Assembly: GCA_018136815.1 (NCBI GenBank)
Contig: CM030942.1
Coordinates: forward strand, 3,749,526-3,813,525
Length of the DNA: 64,000 nucleotides
Source: Isochrysis galbana
Taxonomy: Eukaryota > Haptophyta > Isochrysidales > Isochrysidaceae
Direction of reading: 5' to 3'
In this document: piece after piece, positions 50,735 to 62,258 of the stretch
Layout: each line of letters begins with the position of its first letter
Numbering within the stretch: position 1 is the first letter of the stretch
Notes under the pieces: model-generated
Database searches by the model: none
Seen by the model: the letters and a program-made list of their open reading frames with translations, nothing else
Told to the model about the DNA's origin: nothing
Program-made: the position numbers and the translations under genes

Positions 50735-50848
50735 ATGGAGGAAGGGACCATAGCGCGCCTCGTGCTCATCGAGACGGAGGGAGCGGTGCCGAGGACGGTC
50801 GAGGTGCGAGAGCTCGAGCCGCTCGTCCTCGGCCGCAGCCCACAGGTG

Positions 50849-50928
<80 letters not shown>

Positions 50929-53900
50929 TCCCTCCCTTCCTTCCTCCCTCTCTCCCTCTCTCTCTCTCTGCTCCCTCCCTTGCTTCCTCCCTCTCTCCCT
51001 CTCTCTCCCTCTCTCTCTCTCTCTCTCTCCCCCCCCCTCTCAACCCCCCTTGTCTGCTCAAGATAGCGGGGGCCAATCACGCGTATCCATTAGATTTTCA
51101 TACCGTCCATCTGGCCGTCTTACTCGCCTCTCGCCCCCGCCATGCAGGCAAGCGTGGTGCTGCCGTTGCCGTTTGTGTCGAACGCACACTGCACGCTCCG
51201 AATTCAAAGGGCCGCCGACAACCATGAGGCCGCGCGCCTCGTCGTCACAGACACGTGCGCCTGCGGCCAGCCACCGCGCGAGCCTTACTGCCACTGAGCG
51301 ACAGATGAGGCATCTTACCTGCGCTTCTGAAGTGCCCGGATATCTGAGCGGGTCGTATATGGGTGTTGCCGGCGATACGGGCGGCAAGTCACCATCTCAC
51401 CGCACTGCCCTACCATGCCGCCCGACATGCACAGCGCCCGCATCCGAAAATCGTCCATACCGCCATTACTTGCGAACCCTTCTCCCACAGTTCCTCCAAC
51501 GGCACATTCATCGCTGGCAAGGCAGTTGGTAAGCATGCACAGGCTGTTCTCCACGAGGGCGAACAGCTTACCTTCTCTCGTACCCAGAGGTATCCCTTGG
51601 CCAAGCTTGTCGAGCTACGCAGGAAGTCTGCGGCTGCCAAGCGCGAGACAGATGGAGGTAGTCTTGCCAACAAGGTGCGGTGCTACCGACGAACTAGTGC
51701 CTACGGACCAGCGCGCCTGTACCTTGCTGCGCGATCACCGTGCCCACATCTTCTCGTGCACTCGTTTTCGTGTAGGCTCTGCATAAACAAACGCTGAAGC
51801 AGCAGGCTGAGCTGGCGGCGCAGGTGAGCTATGCGCCCGCTCGCTTTGCGCAAGAGGTTCTTTCGACCCTCAGCCCCCACCGTCAAACGACCTCCGATGT
51901 CAGCGCCGCTGAGCCGAACTTTTCGCTTCCATGTGATGTACAGCGGGAGGAGCTCTCCGCCCTCAAGGCACGTCTCATGCAGGCCGAAGCGCACGTAGAT
52001 ACACTCGAAAAGGCGGCGTTAGAGTCGAAGCTCGCCGGGGCTAACGAAATCAGTGCACTTCGGGCTGACCTGATGCGGCAGGCCGGGGAGGAAGCCGCAG
52101 CCCTGCGCCAAGGATTGGAAGAGGAGAAGGAGTTACTTGCAGCTGGAGCGGCCGAGGCACGCCGACTGCACGAGATTGCGGTTAAGGTTCGCGCCCACTG
52201 CCTGGCGCATAGCCCCCCCCGTCCCCGGTCATCACTCCGTGGCGCAACCCCCCTCCTCCCGCCCCCGGTCATTTCCCCCCGCGGGTGATTCTCGGTAGGT
52301 TGAGGCACCGACTCCTTTTTTTTTTTCACGCAGGATCTTGCTGACGAGCGGCGGCTGCGCCGCGAGGCCGAAGCCTCGCTTGATGCATCGGCCGCCAAGC
52401 ATGAAACCGACCGGGCCGAGGTGGCGCGTCTCTCCTCGGCCCTCGAGCTGGCGCAGCAAGACGCCGCCAATTCGCTTGTGGCCGTGGAGTCTGCCCGGGC
52501 GGAGCTTCAAGCGGCTGGCGAGGCCAAGGTGCAGGTCGAACGCGAGGTCGCCGCGCTCAAGACCAAACTAGCTGGCGCGCAGTGCTCGCTGGATGGCTCC
52601 GCGGAGGAAATTTGCACGCTAAAGGCTCATTTGGAAGCTGGCAAAACCGATGCCCACACTGCGCGCGTAGCGCTCGCAGAATCGGTAGCGGCCCTCGGCT
52701 TGGTGCGCGATGAGGCGGCAGCTGAGGCGGAGAAAAGCAAGGCCGCGTCCCAGCACGCTGCGGCCTTGGAGATGGAGCTGCGTTCAGCCGCCGAAGAGGT
52801 GCAGCGGCTGCGGTGCCAACTCGAGGCGGCCAATGCGGCGCGTAAGTATGAAGAGAAAGAGGCCTCCGTAGCGCTCCGTCGCGCATGGTCTGCAGAGCAG
52901 GCCGTCGCTCAGAGGAAGGCCCGCGACGAGGGCGCCCGCGAGCAGCTTCGTGAGCTCTCGGCCACCGCCTTGGCGCTTGCCCAGCGCATGCAGGACTTTG
53001 AGACGAGCTTGGCCGCCGATTCGGCAGCGCCGTCTATCGTAAGCTCACAGGAGCCAGCACCCGTGGCACGCGTCGAGCTAGGCGCGCCTAAGCGGAAGGA
53101 ACCATCCTGCGATGGTGATGATAGCGCTACTCACGTGCGGTCGCCGTGTCACTCTACTAACTCGGCCAGCGGCGCAGAGCAGACGGCACCTACCGCTGCA
53201 GGTGACGCAGATGACAGGGACAGCGCTCGGCAGCTATCCGCTGCTGCATTCTCTCCCGGAAACTCTCCGTACAAGCGTGCCCGGCGGGTAGACGGCGCTG
53301 GCGCATACGGCGCACGAGCAGCTCCTCAGTCACCAAGTCTTTGTGACGACATGGCTCTGCGCGAGCGCACACTCACGCCTAATACGCCCACGCTAACTCC
53401 CCAGCCCTTGCCTATCACGCCGGTCTTTTCGCAAGGGGCCCATCCACATGCCGAGCCGCCTTCATCCCTCGCCACTGGCGCGGGCATTTTGGTAGGTGCC
53501 TCCGGGCTGCCCTCTCCTACCTCGCAGCCTGAGCCTAGTCGACTCGAGACCGCCGAGTGCTTGCCCACGCAAGACGAGTTGCCGCTCCCCACACTCGCAT
53601 CTGCGTGTGCTGGGCATGAGGAGCGCGTGATGGAATTGCCTACTGGTGGCGATGCGTGGGAAGACGAGCTAGTGGGGTGCGACGCATGCTACACATGCGA
53701 CGCGGAGGCCACGCAGACGGGGGGCTGTGGCTTGCTAGATGAGGCACACGCCGCAGCCACGCAGCTCGTCAAGTGCGATGCGGAGGCCGCGGAAGATCCG
53801 ATGAGTCATCACGCGTCGACCTCGCTGGCTGTATCTCTTAGGCAGCACAACGTCATCTCCTCGGCCTCACCGAACGGAGCCTCTTGTGCGCGCAGCGACT

Positions 53901-54481
53901 CGTCCCGCCAAGGCCTTGCGCAGGATGCGCAGAGACCAGGGAGCCATGAGGAGCAAGTGGGAAGCGACGAGAGCGCGCACGCTAAGGCCACCGATTGCGT
54001 GTTGACTGGAATGCATTCTTCTTGTCGTATCGCGGGAGGTAACGAGGTGCTCTTTCAGGCGTCCGTGCCATCTGACTCCCGCTCGGTTGCTGCGGAAGCC
54101 CTCGTCGACATTGCGGATCAGCACGCGCGCGTGAAACCGCTGTTGCGTGAGGCCATTCCGCCTATCGCTGTGCAACAGGGTAGGACGGAATCTAATCCGC
54201 ATCGTTTGATGGCGACTACCTCTATTGCGCACTCTGACAACTTTGATCACAAACAACTAGGAGGATATCCGTCAGCCGCAACGTTCGGGCCGACGGGTTC
54301 GCCAGCCGATGGCGATGTCGAATCTTCCACACATTCACATTTAGGAGGAGGGTCCGTGTTGGAAGAGGATACCTACGGGGCTGAAACTGTGGCCTACGCG
54401 GACGACATTGGGGGCGCGGATGGGCTTGCTGGCGCCGAGGGCGAGTGTTTGAATGCGGACTCGCAGGCCACGGACTATTAG
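50735..54481 (+). CDS. FHA-domain protein with coiled coil and long disordered tail
   Basis: There are six exons, 50735-50845, 51148-51254, 51491-51674, 51776-51823, 51944-52186 and 52334-54481. All introns are GT-AG and phases agree; 946 residues. An FHA phosphothreonine-binding domain spans about residues 10-115, assembled from three exons: EPLVLGRSP, then FVSNAHCTLRIQR, then VVTDT joined to SSNGTFIAGKAVG and HEGEQLTFSR. The GR, SxxH and NG signature residues are present. About 135-455 is a long Ala/Glu-rich coiled coil (ALKARLMQAEAHVDTLEKAA). The remaining ~490 residues are Ser/Thr/Pro/Glu-rich and look disordered. FHA plus coiled coil suggests a DNA-damage, cell-cycle or centrosome adaptor, but nothing visible decides this. 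Intron 1 contains a (CT)n tract. Confidence 0.85.
50849..51050 (+). repeat. (CT)n microsatellite in FHA gene intron 1
   Basis: A long pure (CT)n from 50849 to about 50926 followed by imperfect CT/CCT repeats, inside the intron 50846-51147. Confidence 0.95.
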
Positions 54482-54745
54482 TAGGTTGGAGTGGACGCCG
54501 ACGTAGATGCCCGGCATTCTATAGAGTGAGAATGCTGACCTCCATTATCGCCCGACAATGTCACCTGTGTCGGCGACCATGTGCGCACGGTGCGTTATGT
54601 AGCGCCATACACCTCAACGAGTTGTTGGCCATAAATGACAGGTAAGGGTCACCGGTGTGACTTTCTTTTGCATCCGCTTGCAATTTGGTGTAAGGAACGA
54701 CGATGGAGTGAAGCTTTTGCTAAAGTGGCCGCAATGGCTTCGAGC
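54482..54745. other. FHA gene 3' flank
   Basis: No supported feature. Confidence 0.4.
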
Positions 54746-55250
54746 TCAATGTGTCGTCATCCAGCGGTCGGGCTTCAGTTGTCCGGCGTCATCATGGGAT
54801 GTCAATTTTTTGCCTGGCCACTTGTATTGTGTTCGGAGGATTCGTTGGGCTTGTTCGGATGGCCGGCAGGTGCGGTCTCTATCCGCAAAGCGGATCGCTC
54901 TATCCATACGGCGGTGGGCGATGTGCTGGTAGAGCATATGTGTGTATCTAGATGTGCCGACTATGGTGACGTGTAGATGCATGCGGGCGGAGGTTAGGCG
55001 AGGTTTCTAAAAAATATCTTCTCACAAATCTCCGCTGCGTGTGCGGCACGAGGCAGCGTGCTCATATTCCTCCCTACTACCCATCCTTAGCCACCTCATA
55101 GCGGAGATCCTGGGCTCGGGGAGGCCGTGCGCTCTGCGCTCTGCTTCGACCAGGGGTTGGAGAGAAAAGGGTAAACGCTTGTTAGCCCGGTCACTCACGA
55201 AGGGGGTGCGGAGGGCACCAGCTACAATGGACAATGGCGGTGAATGAAGG
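54746..55250 (-). mobile_element. Decayed LINE 3' fragments
   Basis: The minus strand near 54830-54980 reads MHLHVTIV, LYQHIAHRRMDRAIRFADRD and TCR, matching the stretch before the finger (DMHLHYKHIAHRRVGTYNRF) of the 48190-49841 frame. From 55250 down to about 55000 the minus strand carries the LINE 3' UTR block (GGTCGAAGCAGAGCGCAGAG, then GCACGCTGCCTCGTGCCGCA, then GCGGAGATTTGTGAGAAGAT). Confidence 0.65.
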
Positions 55251-55471
55251 GCTAAATAAGCTGCCCTATAGATCCCCCTCGCTAAGCTGCGACGAGCTAG
55301 GGTCGACCCAAGAGGGAAGGAGATGGATAACACACCCGACGTATCCGAGAGTAGGACGCACCGAAAAGGACCCGAAGCTAGGAATAGGCGGTTAAGGTGG
55401 GTAACAGGGAGGTTCACTGGCATGCTGCCTCAAGCCGCACACGTAGCGGAGATTTTAAAGAAGATTTTTTT
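55251..55471 (+). mobile_element. LINE 3' end with T-tail, plus strand
   Basis: AGGCGGTTAAGGTGGGTAAC, ATGCTGCCTCAAGCCGCACA and GTAGCGGAGATTTTAAAGAA lead to a 7-T run at 55465-55471. This matches the 3' end at 32341-32412. It is head-to-head with the minus-strand 3' UTR just before it. Confidence 0.65.
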
Positions 55472-56030
55472 CTACACATTTGTTCGCTGTAACCGCCGTT
55501 CGGAACCGTTCGCAGTCGGCTCTTCCGTCGCATCGTCGCTCTCTCGTCGGCTTGCTCTCTCTTGTTTCCTTCCTTCTGTGTTTCCCCGCTCAAGTGGGGA
55601 AAGATATGTTAGTGTAGGGAGATGTTGGGTGAGCAAGTTGAGTGTGCGTGTCTTGTGAGCTTGTTGTCGGTCCGGTCGGATTGGTGCCCCATCGGCCTTT
55701 GTCGCCCTCGTCTATCGCCCTAGTCGCTCCTCGCTCCCTCGTTCTCGCTCTCGCTCTCGCCCCCGTTGTAACAAGCAATCTTACAACAAGCAAAACAAGC
55801 GCACTCACTCGCGCTCTCGCTCGCTCGCTCTCGCTGTGTCATCGCCGTCGTCTCGCTCTCCCTCGCCTCCGCCCGCCACTTCTCCTCCCGCCTTGGCCTT
55901 GGAGGTTGAGGTTGAGCCCGTCCAACCCGCCATTCCCTCTTCCGCCGTTCCTTCCGCCGCTTCCCTTCCGTCCCTTCCGCTTCCTCACATTCGATCCGCA
56001 AGCTCCAATCCGTCAGTCTGGAGTCAAGAC
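55472..56030 (+). mobile_element. Second LINE type 5' leader and start (MSSPSSRSP)
   Basis: Closely related to the reverse complement of 24200-24720, including TAACCGCCGTTCG, GGCTCTTCCGTCGCAT, CTTGTTTCCTTCCTTCTGTG, GTCGGATTGGT and the (TCTCGC)-rich stretch. The frame opens at 55836 with MSSPSSRSPSPPPATSPPAL, parallel to MSAPSSRSPSPLPAIHLP in the other copy. Similarity ends near 56020 (SSNPSVWSQ). Confidence 0.65.
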
Positions 56031-56671
56031 GATTATAACGTTATTGTGGTGCGGCATTCGCCAACGTGGTGGGAGTTAGTGTGGGGAGCACTGTCAGAGG
56101 AACTGTGTTGTAACCAACTATGTGATATAGGTCTACCCTCCAAAGTGTGGGTGCTCCTGTACTTTTGTATTCAAGTCGGGAGGGGAGGGGGAATGGGACC
56201 TTAGGTTGCACTTTCTTACATATCATAGACTATATTCTTCCTCCTACAAAGCGCAAACGCACGTCGTTGTCGACAAATGGTGAAAACTTGTGCACGCGCC
56301 CGAGAAGGAGAGAAGGACAACACGTAGACGTGTAGTCGATGTAGCAGACGGCTCGATGTGAGAGCTTTATCGCTCGCAGGATAGAGACGGCCAAGCACAA
56401 GCTCATGCTCTTGGCCACACGGATGGCGCACGCATAGAGCAATATACTAGTAGTACTATAAATACTGCACCCGCATCGGCGACTGTCGCGATTGAGCGGG
56501 TCGGGGACCGTGCGTGAGCTCCTGGACGCCATAGATGGCGTGTGATTGACGGCTCTGCTCCGACAATGTCGTCACCTACAGCAAGACCCCTGTAGTGTCC
56601 TTGCGGACCTCTGCAAGGCGGATGCCGCATGGCGCCCCCGCCCCTTCCTCAGGTTGGCCCGATTTGCAGGC
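56031..56671. other. Intergenic, no gene seen
   Basis: Short frames on both strands without features. 3' flank of the USP gene on the minus strand. Confidence 0.4.
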
Positions 56672-59546
56672 TCACATCAAGTATCCCAACGGGTCGGAGT
56701 CGGATTCTCTTGCCGGCTCGCCGGCAACGGCAGTGGCGGGCAGCGCGCACTCGATAGCGGCAGGAGAGCCGGCCGCTGCGTGGGAGCGTCGCTCGTAGAT
56801 GAGCACATAGGCCCCTGGAGTGCAGACGGAGTCGGGGTCAATGGAGGATACACTCGAGTCATTGAACTCGTGCCACGTGCCCGTCTCGGCATTGCGCGTG
56901 AACGCAGTATAATGACCGGAGGAGGTGCCGCCATAGTGATTGGACACGGCACGCAAGTCATAGACGGCCTCGCCCGCGGCGGCCGAGAGGCAGTGGCGCG
57001 AGAGGTCCAGACCGGTGATAGGAAAGTCGACGCGAGTGTCGACCTTACGCCGCCAACGGTCAGTCGAGAAGCGCTTCAGGTGGATGACGAGCAGAGGGGG
57101 AAGCGACCAGACTTGTAGCTTCTTGCGCCCCTCGCGGTGCTCCTTGCAGCGTGGGCAGTACCAAGCATTGTCGGCATCGAGGACCTCCTCGCGCGCGAAT
57201 TGGTCGAGGCAGTCGTGCAGCGTTACGGCGCCCTCATTGGGACGGCTCTTGCTACATGGGCGCGCGCTGGCGGCGACCGAGTCGGCGTCGAGCGCAGCGC
57301 GCGAGTAGCGGCCTGCGGGGCCGAAGGCGGCCGCCTCCCAAACAAGGACGGCGTACTGCGGGTGGCCTGCGCTACGACGCGAGAGCTCGAACGCGGGCGC
57401 GTCGCCCTCGGGGAGAGGCTCGCCAATCCCGTCGTTAGCGGCCGACGGCACAAAGTAGGTGCTGTCAGTCCGGCGGAGGGCCCAGCCGCGGCCGCGGCAG
57501 CTGGCCGAAGACTCGGGCGTCGCAGCGTCGATAGGCACGTGGCCGAGTTCCTCCACCTCGGATCCGTCTGTGCTCGATGCCCTTGAGACGGCGGCCGAGT
57601 CACGCCAGTCGCGGCGCGGGCCGGTGCGGCTGGGCGCATTCAGATCGGGGGGTGCTGCGTCACCGGCGAGCAGACTTGTCGATTCCTCGTCCATTGGGTC
57701 GGCCGGCGCCGCCTCGTACCGACGGAGCTCGGCTTCGACAGTAGCGTGCAGTTCGGAGCCGGTCGCGTCGGCAGGCACTGACAGCAGGATGGGCAGCCCG
57801 ACGTGCTGCGCGCCCGCGAGGGGCGAGTCAGATTGCAGCAGCTGCACGAGCACAAGAGGCACGTCACCCGCCTCGGCAGGCAGGTCGTCGTCGCACGCGG
57901 TCGAGCCGCTCTCTTCGTCGGAGCCGCCGAGCGAGACGCCAGAGGCGGCGGTGCCATTCGGCGCGGAGGGAACCAAGGCGAGCGGGAAAGGCCCCGCAGC
58001 AGGCGGCGGCGCAGAGGCGGCCGCGCGGCCGTCGAATGCGGCAACGTCATCGACCTCATACAAGAAGATGAAATCGCCGTCATAGAGGCGCTCGATGGCG
58101 TCCTCGCCGCGGAAGAACTTGTGCAGCTTATGGTGGAACACCTCGCATGGCAGCAGTGAGCTCGCAGGCAGCCCGCGCTGTGCGGCGGCGGTAGCAACCA
58201 GTTCGGCGAGCGTCGCGTCGCGCCGCAGCTCGAGCGCCAGAATACGTAGCGCGCCGTCTCGCTCGCGCAATGTGACGTGAACGACTCGCATACCCGCCGC
58301 GCCGATGGGCAGCGCGAGGCTCATGAAGGGGTCGAACGTGAGCGACACCTTGTCACACACAGGACAGCAGACCTGCGACTTGAAGAGACCCTCGAAGAGG
58401 TCGGCTATGGTCGAATCGTACCGTCGCCGGTGCCTTGCCAGCACCTCGGCGGCGACTACTTCATCAGGCTCCCCATTAGCTTCGAAGTTGGGCACATATG
58501 GCTGTGGCGCCACACGGTTGACATCCTCATTGAGCCGGTCGAGCAGGAAGTTGCAAAGCTCCTGTGAGTCCTGCTGGCCAAAGCCAGCGAACTGCGGCCC
58601 TATACGGCCGAGCACCTCTTTGAATGCGCGCGGCGAGATAGGTGCGCCGCCGCCGTCAGCCATCGCACGCAATAATTCGGCAAAAGCGCGCGAGAGTTCG
58701 CCGCCGGTGGAGAACACGTTGCGTGTGTTGACCTGCGGGAGAAGAGGACGACGAGTAAGGAGAGGGCAATGTGTCACAACAGAGACGCCGCGGTGACAGT
58801 CTGGCTCTTGCAGAGTCCTCCCAGGTGAAGAGGAAGCGTGTTGGCTCCAAGACGTGAAGAGTGAAGGTTTAGCGCGAGATGCAAGTTAAAGAAGAGGTGA
58901 AGAGCGCGCGTGCGCACTGCCCCAACCTGACACTCATTTAAGAAGAGTGAGGTGGACAGAATCGCACCAGGCGAGTAGCGTGCGTGCGATTGGATTGCAT
59001 GCTCAAGGCAGAGGCGTCTGCTGAGCGCTGCCGTGCCGCCGGCGCTCGTGGCCTCGAAATGGAGCACACGGTAAGGGGAACAGTGGAACGTGCTGCGCCC
59101 AGGTTGTGGTGCGAGCGTGTGGCTGTGGCGGTCGGGGGAATAGCGTGCTTTGTATACTGCGTGCGTCCTCTCGGCTCTCTATCAGTCTGCAAATATGAAG
59201 AAAAAGAAAGAGGAGATGAGGACGAAGGTAAGACGTGCGGGGGTCGAGTGGGTCGAGTGGGTGGACAGAGGGTGGTGTGGGTGGAGAGAGCGTGGGGAGA
59301 GTCAAGAGAGGGGAGAGAGCGTGGAGGGAGGGGAGAGAGGGGAGAGAGGGGCGAGAGGGTGGGGAGAGGGCGGAGAGATAGTGGAGAAGGAGTGGAGATT
59401 TGGCCGCTCTCCTCTCTCTCGAAGTGCGCAGAGATGAAGAAGGAGGCTAGCGGAGGAAGTGCCGCGAGACACTGGAGGGTGGAGGCGAGGTAGCAGCTGT
59501 TGCCCAGGTTGACGAGGCCGCTGGAGAAGCGCGGGCGGGTGCTCAT
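56672..59546 (-). CDS. Ubiquitin-specific protease (USP4/11/15-like)
   Basis: A Cys protease that removes ubiquitin. On the minus strand, exon 1 starts at 59546 (MSTRPRFSSGLVNLGNSCYL), which contains the catalytic Cys box. The last exon (58732-56672, 687 codons with stop) starts VNTRNVFSTGGELSRAFAEL. It holds FAGFGQQDSQELCNFLLDRL, two CxxC zinc pairs (CCPVC and CPRC), a ubiquitin-like insert (VTLRERDGALRILALELRRD and following) and the His box NHYGGTSSGHYTAFTRN with a WHEFNDSSVS end. A long acidic, Ser-rich insert splits the catalytic core, as in USP4/11/15. The 3' edge of exon 1 is unresolved: homology stops at HFEREE, no GT follows closely, and a Pro/Ser-rich stretch stays open to 58938. 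The acceptor before VNTRN (CCCGCAG) is clear. Confidence 0.85.
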
Positions 59547-59559
59547 GGCGAGAGGGGGA

Positions 59560-59586
59560 GCGGCGGCAGCAGGGGCCGCTAGGGGG

Positions 59587-59619
<33 letters not shown>

Positions 59620-59943
59620 AGAGAGACGTAGAAACAGAGAAGAGAGAGGGAGAATAGCTCCTATAATGTATTTGGAGGAGGGGGGGGAGAGGGGTGCGCG
59701 GCGGAGGAGAGAGGGAGGGAGATAGAGGCGGAGAGAAGAGAGAGAGAGAAGAGAAGAGGAGAGAACAGGGAGAGAACGCGAAAGACGCGAGGCGACTGAC
59801 TGTGTCTGAGGAGGAGAAAAGGAGAGAGAGAGAGAGGAAGAGATTGTGGAGAGGGCATCTGCGAGATAGTGACTACGAGTCGATTCTCTTCTCTCACAGT
59901 GAGTGTCGCCGTGGGGATGCGACGTCTCTCTCTCAAAAGGGAA

Positions 59944-59976
<33 letters not shown>

Positions 59977-59983
59977 GGGACAG

Positions 59984-60015
<32 letters not shown>

Positions 60016-60053
60016 ATGAAGCAGAGGAGGGGACGACGACGACGGAGTAGGAG

Positions 60054-60086
<33 letters not shown>

Positions 60087-60200
60087 CAGAAGAAGGAGGA
60101 GAAGATGCAGCTGCTTGAAGATCTTAGATCTGAGCATCCCCAGGAGGAGGGGAGAGAGAGGAGAGGAGGAGAGAGAGAAGGGGTCCAACCCACGAAGGGT
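59560..60200 (+). repeat. (GA)n-rich tract upstream of the USP gene
   Basis: Imperfect GA repeats at 59580-59660, 59690-59850 and 59940-60180, CT-rich in the sense of the USP gene. They probably form its promoter or 5' leader region. No gene is called here. Confidence 0.9.
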
Positions 60201-60738
60201 CTCCATAGGCTATATATAAGTCATGCTCGTGTACGTCCTCGACTATTTTAAGAAGGGGCCTGGTCCGCACTGAAACTTCACGGCTTCTTCTTCTTCTGAA
60301 AAGAAAAAGAGAGGGCGCGAGGAGAGGCGCGGCGCGTCGCACGAAAAACAAAACTTCTGACCATTCTGGGCCACCAACTAGGAATACTACTAGTAAGTAG
60401 TAAGTCTAGGTCTGTCTACCTCTCTACCGACATCGCTAGCAGGGCGGTCAAACAGGAAGCTCTTCTTCTGGTTGCCTAGGACGCTTCAGAGAGGAGGAGT
60501 CCATCGCGATTGTGGCACAAGGTGCGGAGCTCGAGGAAAAACATTTTTTCGTCAAGCGCACAAATTTTATCTTCATCGCTCAGCTGGAGCTGGGAATGAC
60601 TTCGCGGCGTGAGCCGCCGCGGCGGGGCCACGCGTGTTGTCGACCATGTCTTGGGTCGCAACATGTCAGCCCAGTGCCCTTCCACAGACCCCCCCTTCCT
60701 CGCCCTCGTCGACAAGCGTGCGCCGAAGCGAGGGGACA
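60201..60738. other. Intergenic with an isolated TIR motif
   Basis: AGGGCGGTCAAACAGG at 60441-60456 matches the first 16 bases of the TA-TIR group, but it is preceded by C rather than TA and has no matching subterminal sequence. Otherwise nothing is supported. Confidence 0.4.
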
Positions 60739-61010
60739 ATGAATGAGAAGAAGAAGCAGAAGGAGGCAGTGAGGCAGGTGGATGAAGCTGCTGCTGCGCC
60801 GCTTGCCGAGAGGCTTGCCGAGGGGGTGTCCGCTGCGGGCAGTCGCCAACCCCGGCTCAGTGGTGGTCAAACCACCCTGAGCTTCAACGCGAATGCGAAG
60901 AAGGCGTGCGACGCGGCGATTGCCGAGTTTTTATGCGTGCAAAATCCCGGCTGCAACGGCGGACCATCCAAAGTTTGCGGCGATGATTGCGGCATGCTAG
61001 CCGCACGGGC
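60739..61010 (+). CDS. Possible hAT-type transposase N-terminal remnant
   Basis: From ATG at 60739 the frame reads MNEKKKQKEAVRQVDEAAAA and then GGQTTLSFNANAKKACDAAI-AEFLCVQNPG. The LSF-x-KACDAAIAxF segment resembles the stretch after the BED finger in hAT transposases and related proteins. The frame stays open to 61266 but becomes repeat-derived after 61060. No catalytic region is visible. The assignment is tentative. Confidence 0.25.
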
Positions 61011-61061
61011 GCACGTGTGCGGGCGCTCGCCACCGTCCAAATACGGAGGACGGAGGGGCAC

Positions 61062-61140
61062 ATGGAGGGGGTTTCAAATACGGCAAATACGGTCTATATT
61101 TGGCCTTCGGCCAAATACGGTGAATATGTATCTCCCAACT
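61062..61140 (+). repeat. AAATACGG dispersed repeat, copy 2
   Basis: TTTCAAATACGGCAAATACG, then the perfect hairpin TTTGGCC-TTC-GGCCAAA, then AATATGTATCTCCCA. It has the same plan as 20990-21078. Confidence 0.6.
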
Positions 61141-61764
61141 ATGTCGGAGCGAAGCTCGTTTCCTCTTTGGAAACGAGTCGCGAAGGCGCACCGGCGGCTA
61201 GCGCGGCGCACGGTTCGTCCGGGGAGCCCGGAACGGGCTCATCGGGAGAACGGGGAGGGCAAATGACGGGCATATGTGAAATGGACGGGAGAGTGGCACG
61301 GAACGCGAATCGGAGGGACGGAGGATGTAAGAAGGGGCGCGGCGAGCAGATACCGCTTACTTGGGACTCGTAGGGACTTGTAGACTCGAATGGCTGACTC
61401 GGAAGACTCGTGGCTTGGGGTACTAGTACTAGGGACGGGTACAGATTTCGGAATTTTTTTTCAAAATTTGGGGCCCTTATGCCGCGCGCCATTTCGCGCG
61501 AAATTTCGCGAAATTTAGGTGGCAAAAGGGATCCACAAGGGGGCTATACCGGGGGGGGCCGGAAAAGGGGACCGGGGACGGGGGGGGGGGGGGGGGGCGG
61601 GAGGCGGGATGGAAGGGGGGCGCGCGCGGGAGCGCGCGCTCGGCATGGTCTCGCCCCGCCGAAATTAGACCCCTCGAAGCTCGAAATTTGCTCCAACCTC
61701 ATCGAAATTTCGAATCGAAATAAGGGTGGGTTTGGATCGAAACTCTGGCCGGAGCCAATCTGGG
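61141..61764. other. Repeat-like intergenic DNA, no gene seen
   Basis: Contains the palindromic stretch TTTCGCGCGAAATTTCGCG near 61493, a poly(G) run at 61581-61597 and TCGAAATTTCGAATCGAAAT near 61702. No frame is supported. Confidence 0.45.
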
Positions 61765-61828
61765 AGTAAATACGAATTTTGTATTTGGCTGCCTTCGCAG
61801 GCCCCCCCAACGTATTTCCCATTCTTCT
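61765..61828 (+). repeat. AAATACGG dispersed repeat, partial copy 3
   Basis: TACGAATTTTGTATTTGGCTGCCTTCG followed by AACGTATTTCCCATTC is related to the hairpin and 3' part of copies 1 and 2, with a short C-run inserted. Confidence 0.45.
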
Positions 61829-62083
61829 ACACACTCAACTCCATCGCTGTGAAGGGGCGGGTCGCCATCATCCTCGCTGCGGCACTCATGATTTACTAAT
61901 AGTAACAACGAGAACAATGGGATGACGGTCCTTCGCCGTACAAGCAAATTCGCGACATAAACAGAAAGATGAAATCTTGTAAACAGAGAAGAAACACACG
62001 GGAGTGGGGGGTGGCCCTTCCCCGCGTATGGTCGTGAGACGGAGCGAGAGACGACGAGAACGGCGTCCTCTCGGGGCGGCGCA

Positions 62084-62215
62084 GTGAAAACCCCTCGCGA
62101 CCAGCAGGCCTCTTGAGAAACCCCCTTTTCCTCGCGGTTCACACGGGATTAATCCGTGCTCGGGCAAGTGAAGCCTCCGCAGTGAAACCTCAGTGAAACC
62201 CGCGCAAAACACCTC
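62084..62215 (+). mobile_element. GTTTCACTC-type transposon terminus
   Basis: Shares its order with 39095-39246: GGCGCAGTGAAA-ACCCCTCGCG, then CCAGCAG in place of CCAACAG, a TTTCCTCG-GGTTCAC block, CGGGCAAGTGAA, three (C/A)AGTGAAAC motifs and CAAAACACCTC. There is no partner end inside the window. It stops about 44 bp before the start codon of the dioxygenase gene. Confidence 0.7.
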
Positions 62216-62258
62216 TAGAGAAGAGAAGCTATCTCCCCGACCAACCTCTCTCTCTGGC

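Noticed and set aside
60441-60456. Fifth TA-TIR terminus.
   Set aside because: Only 16 bases match, it lacks the TA flank and all subterminal similarity.
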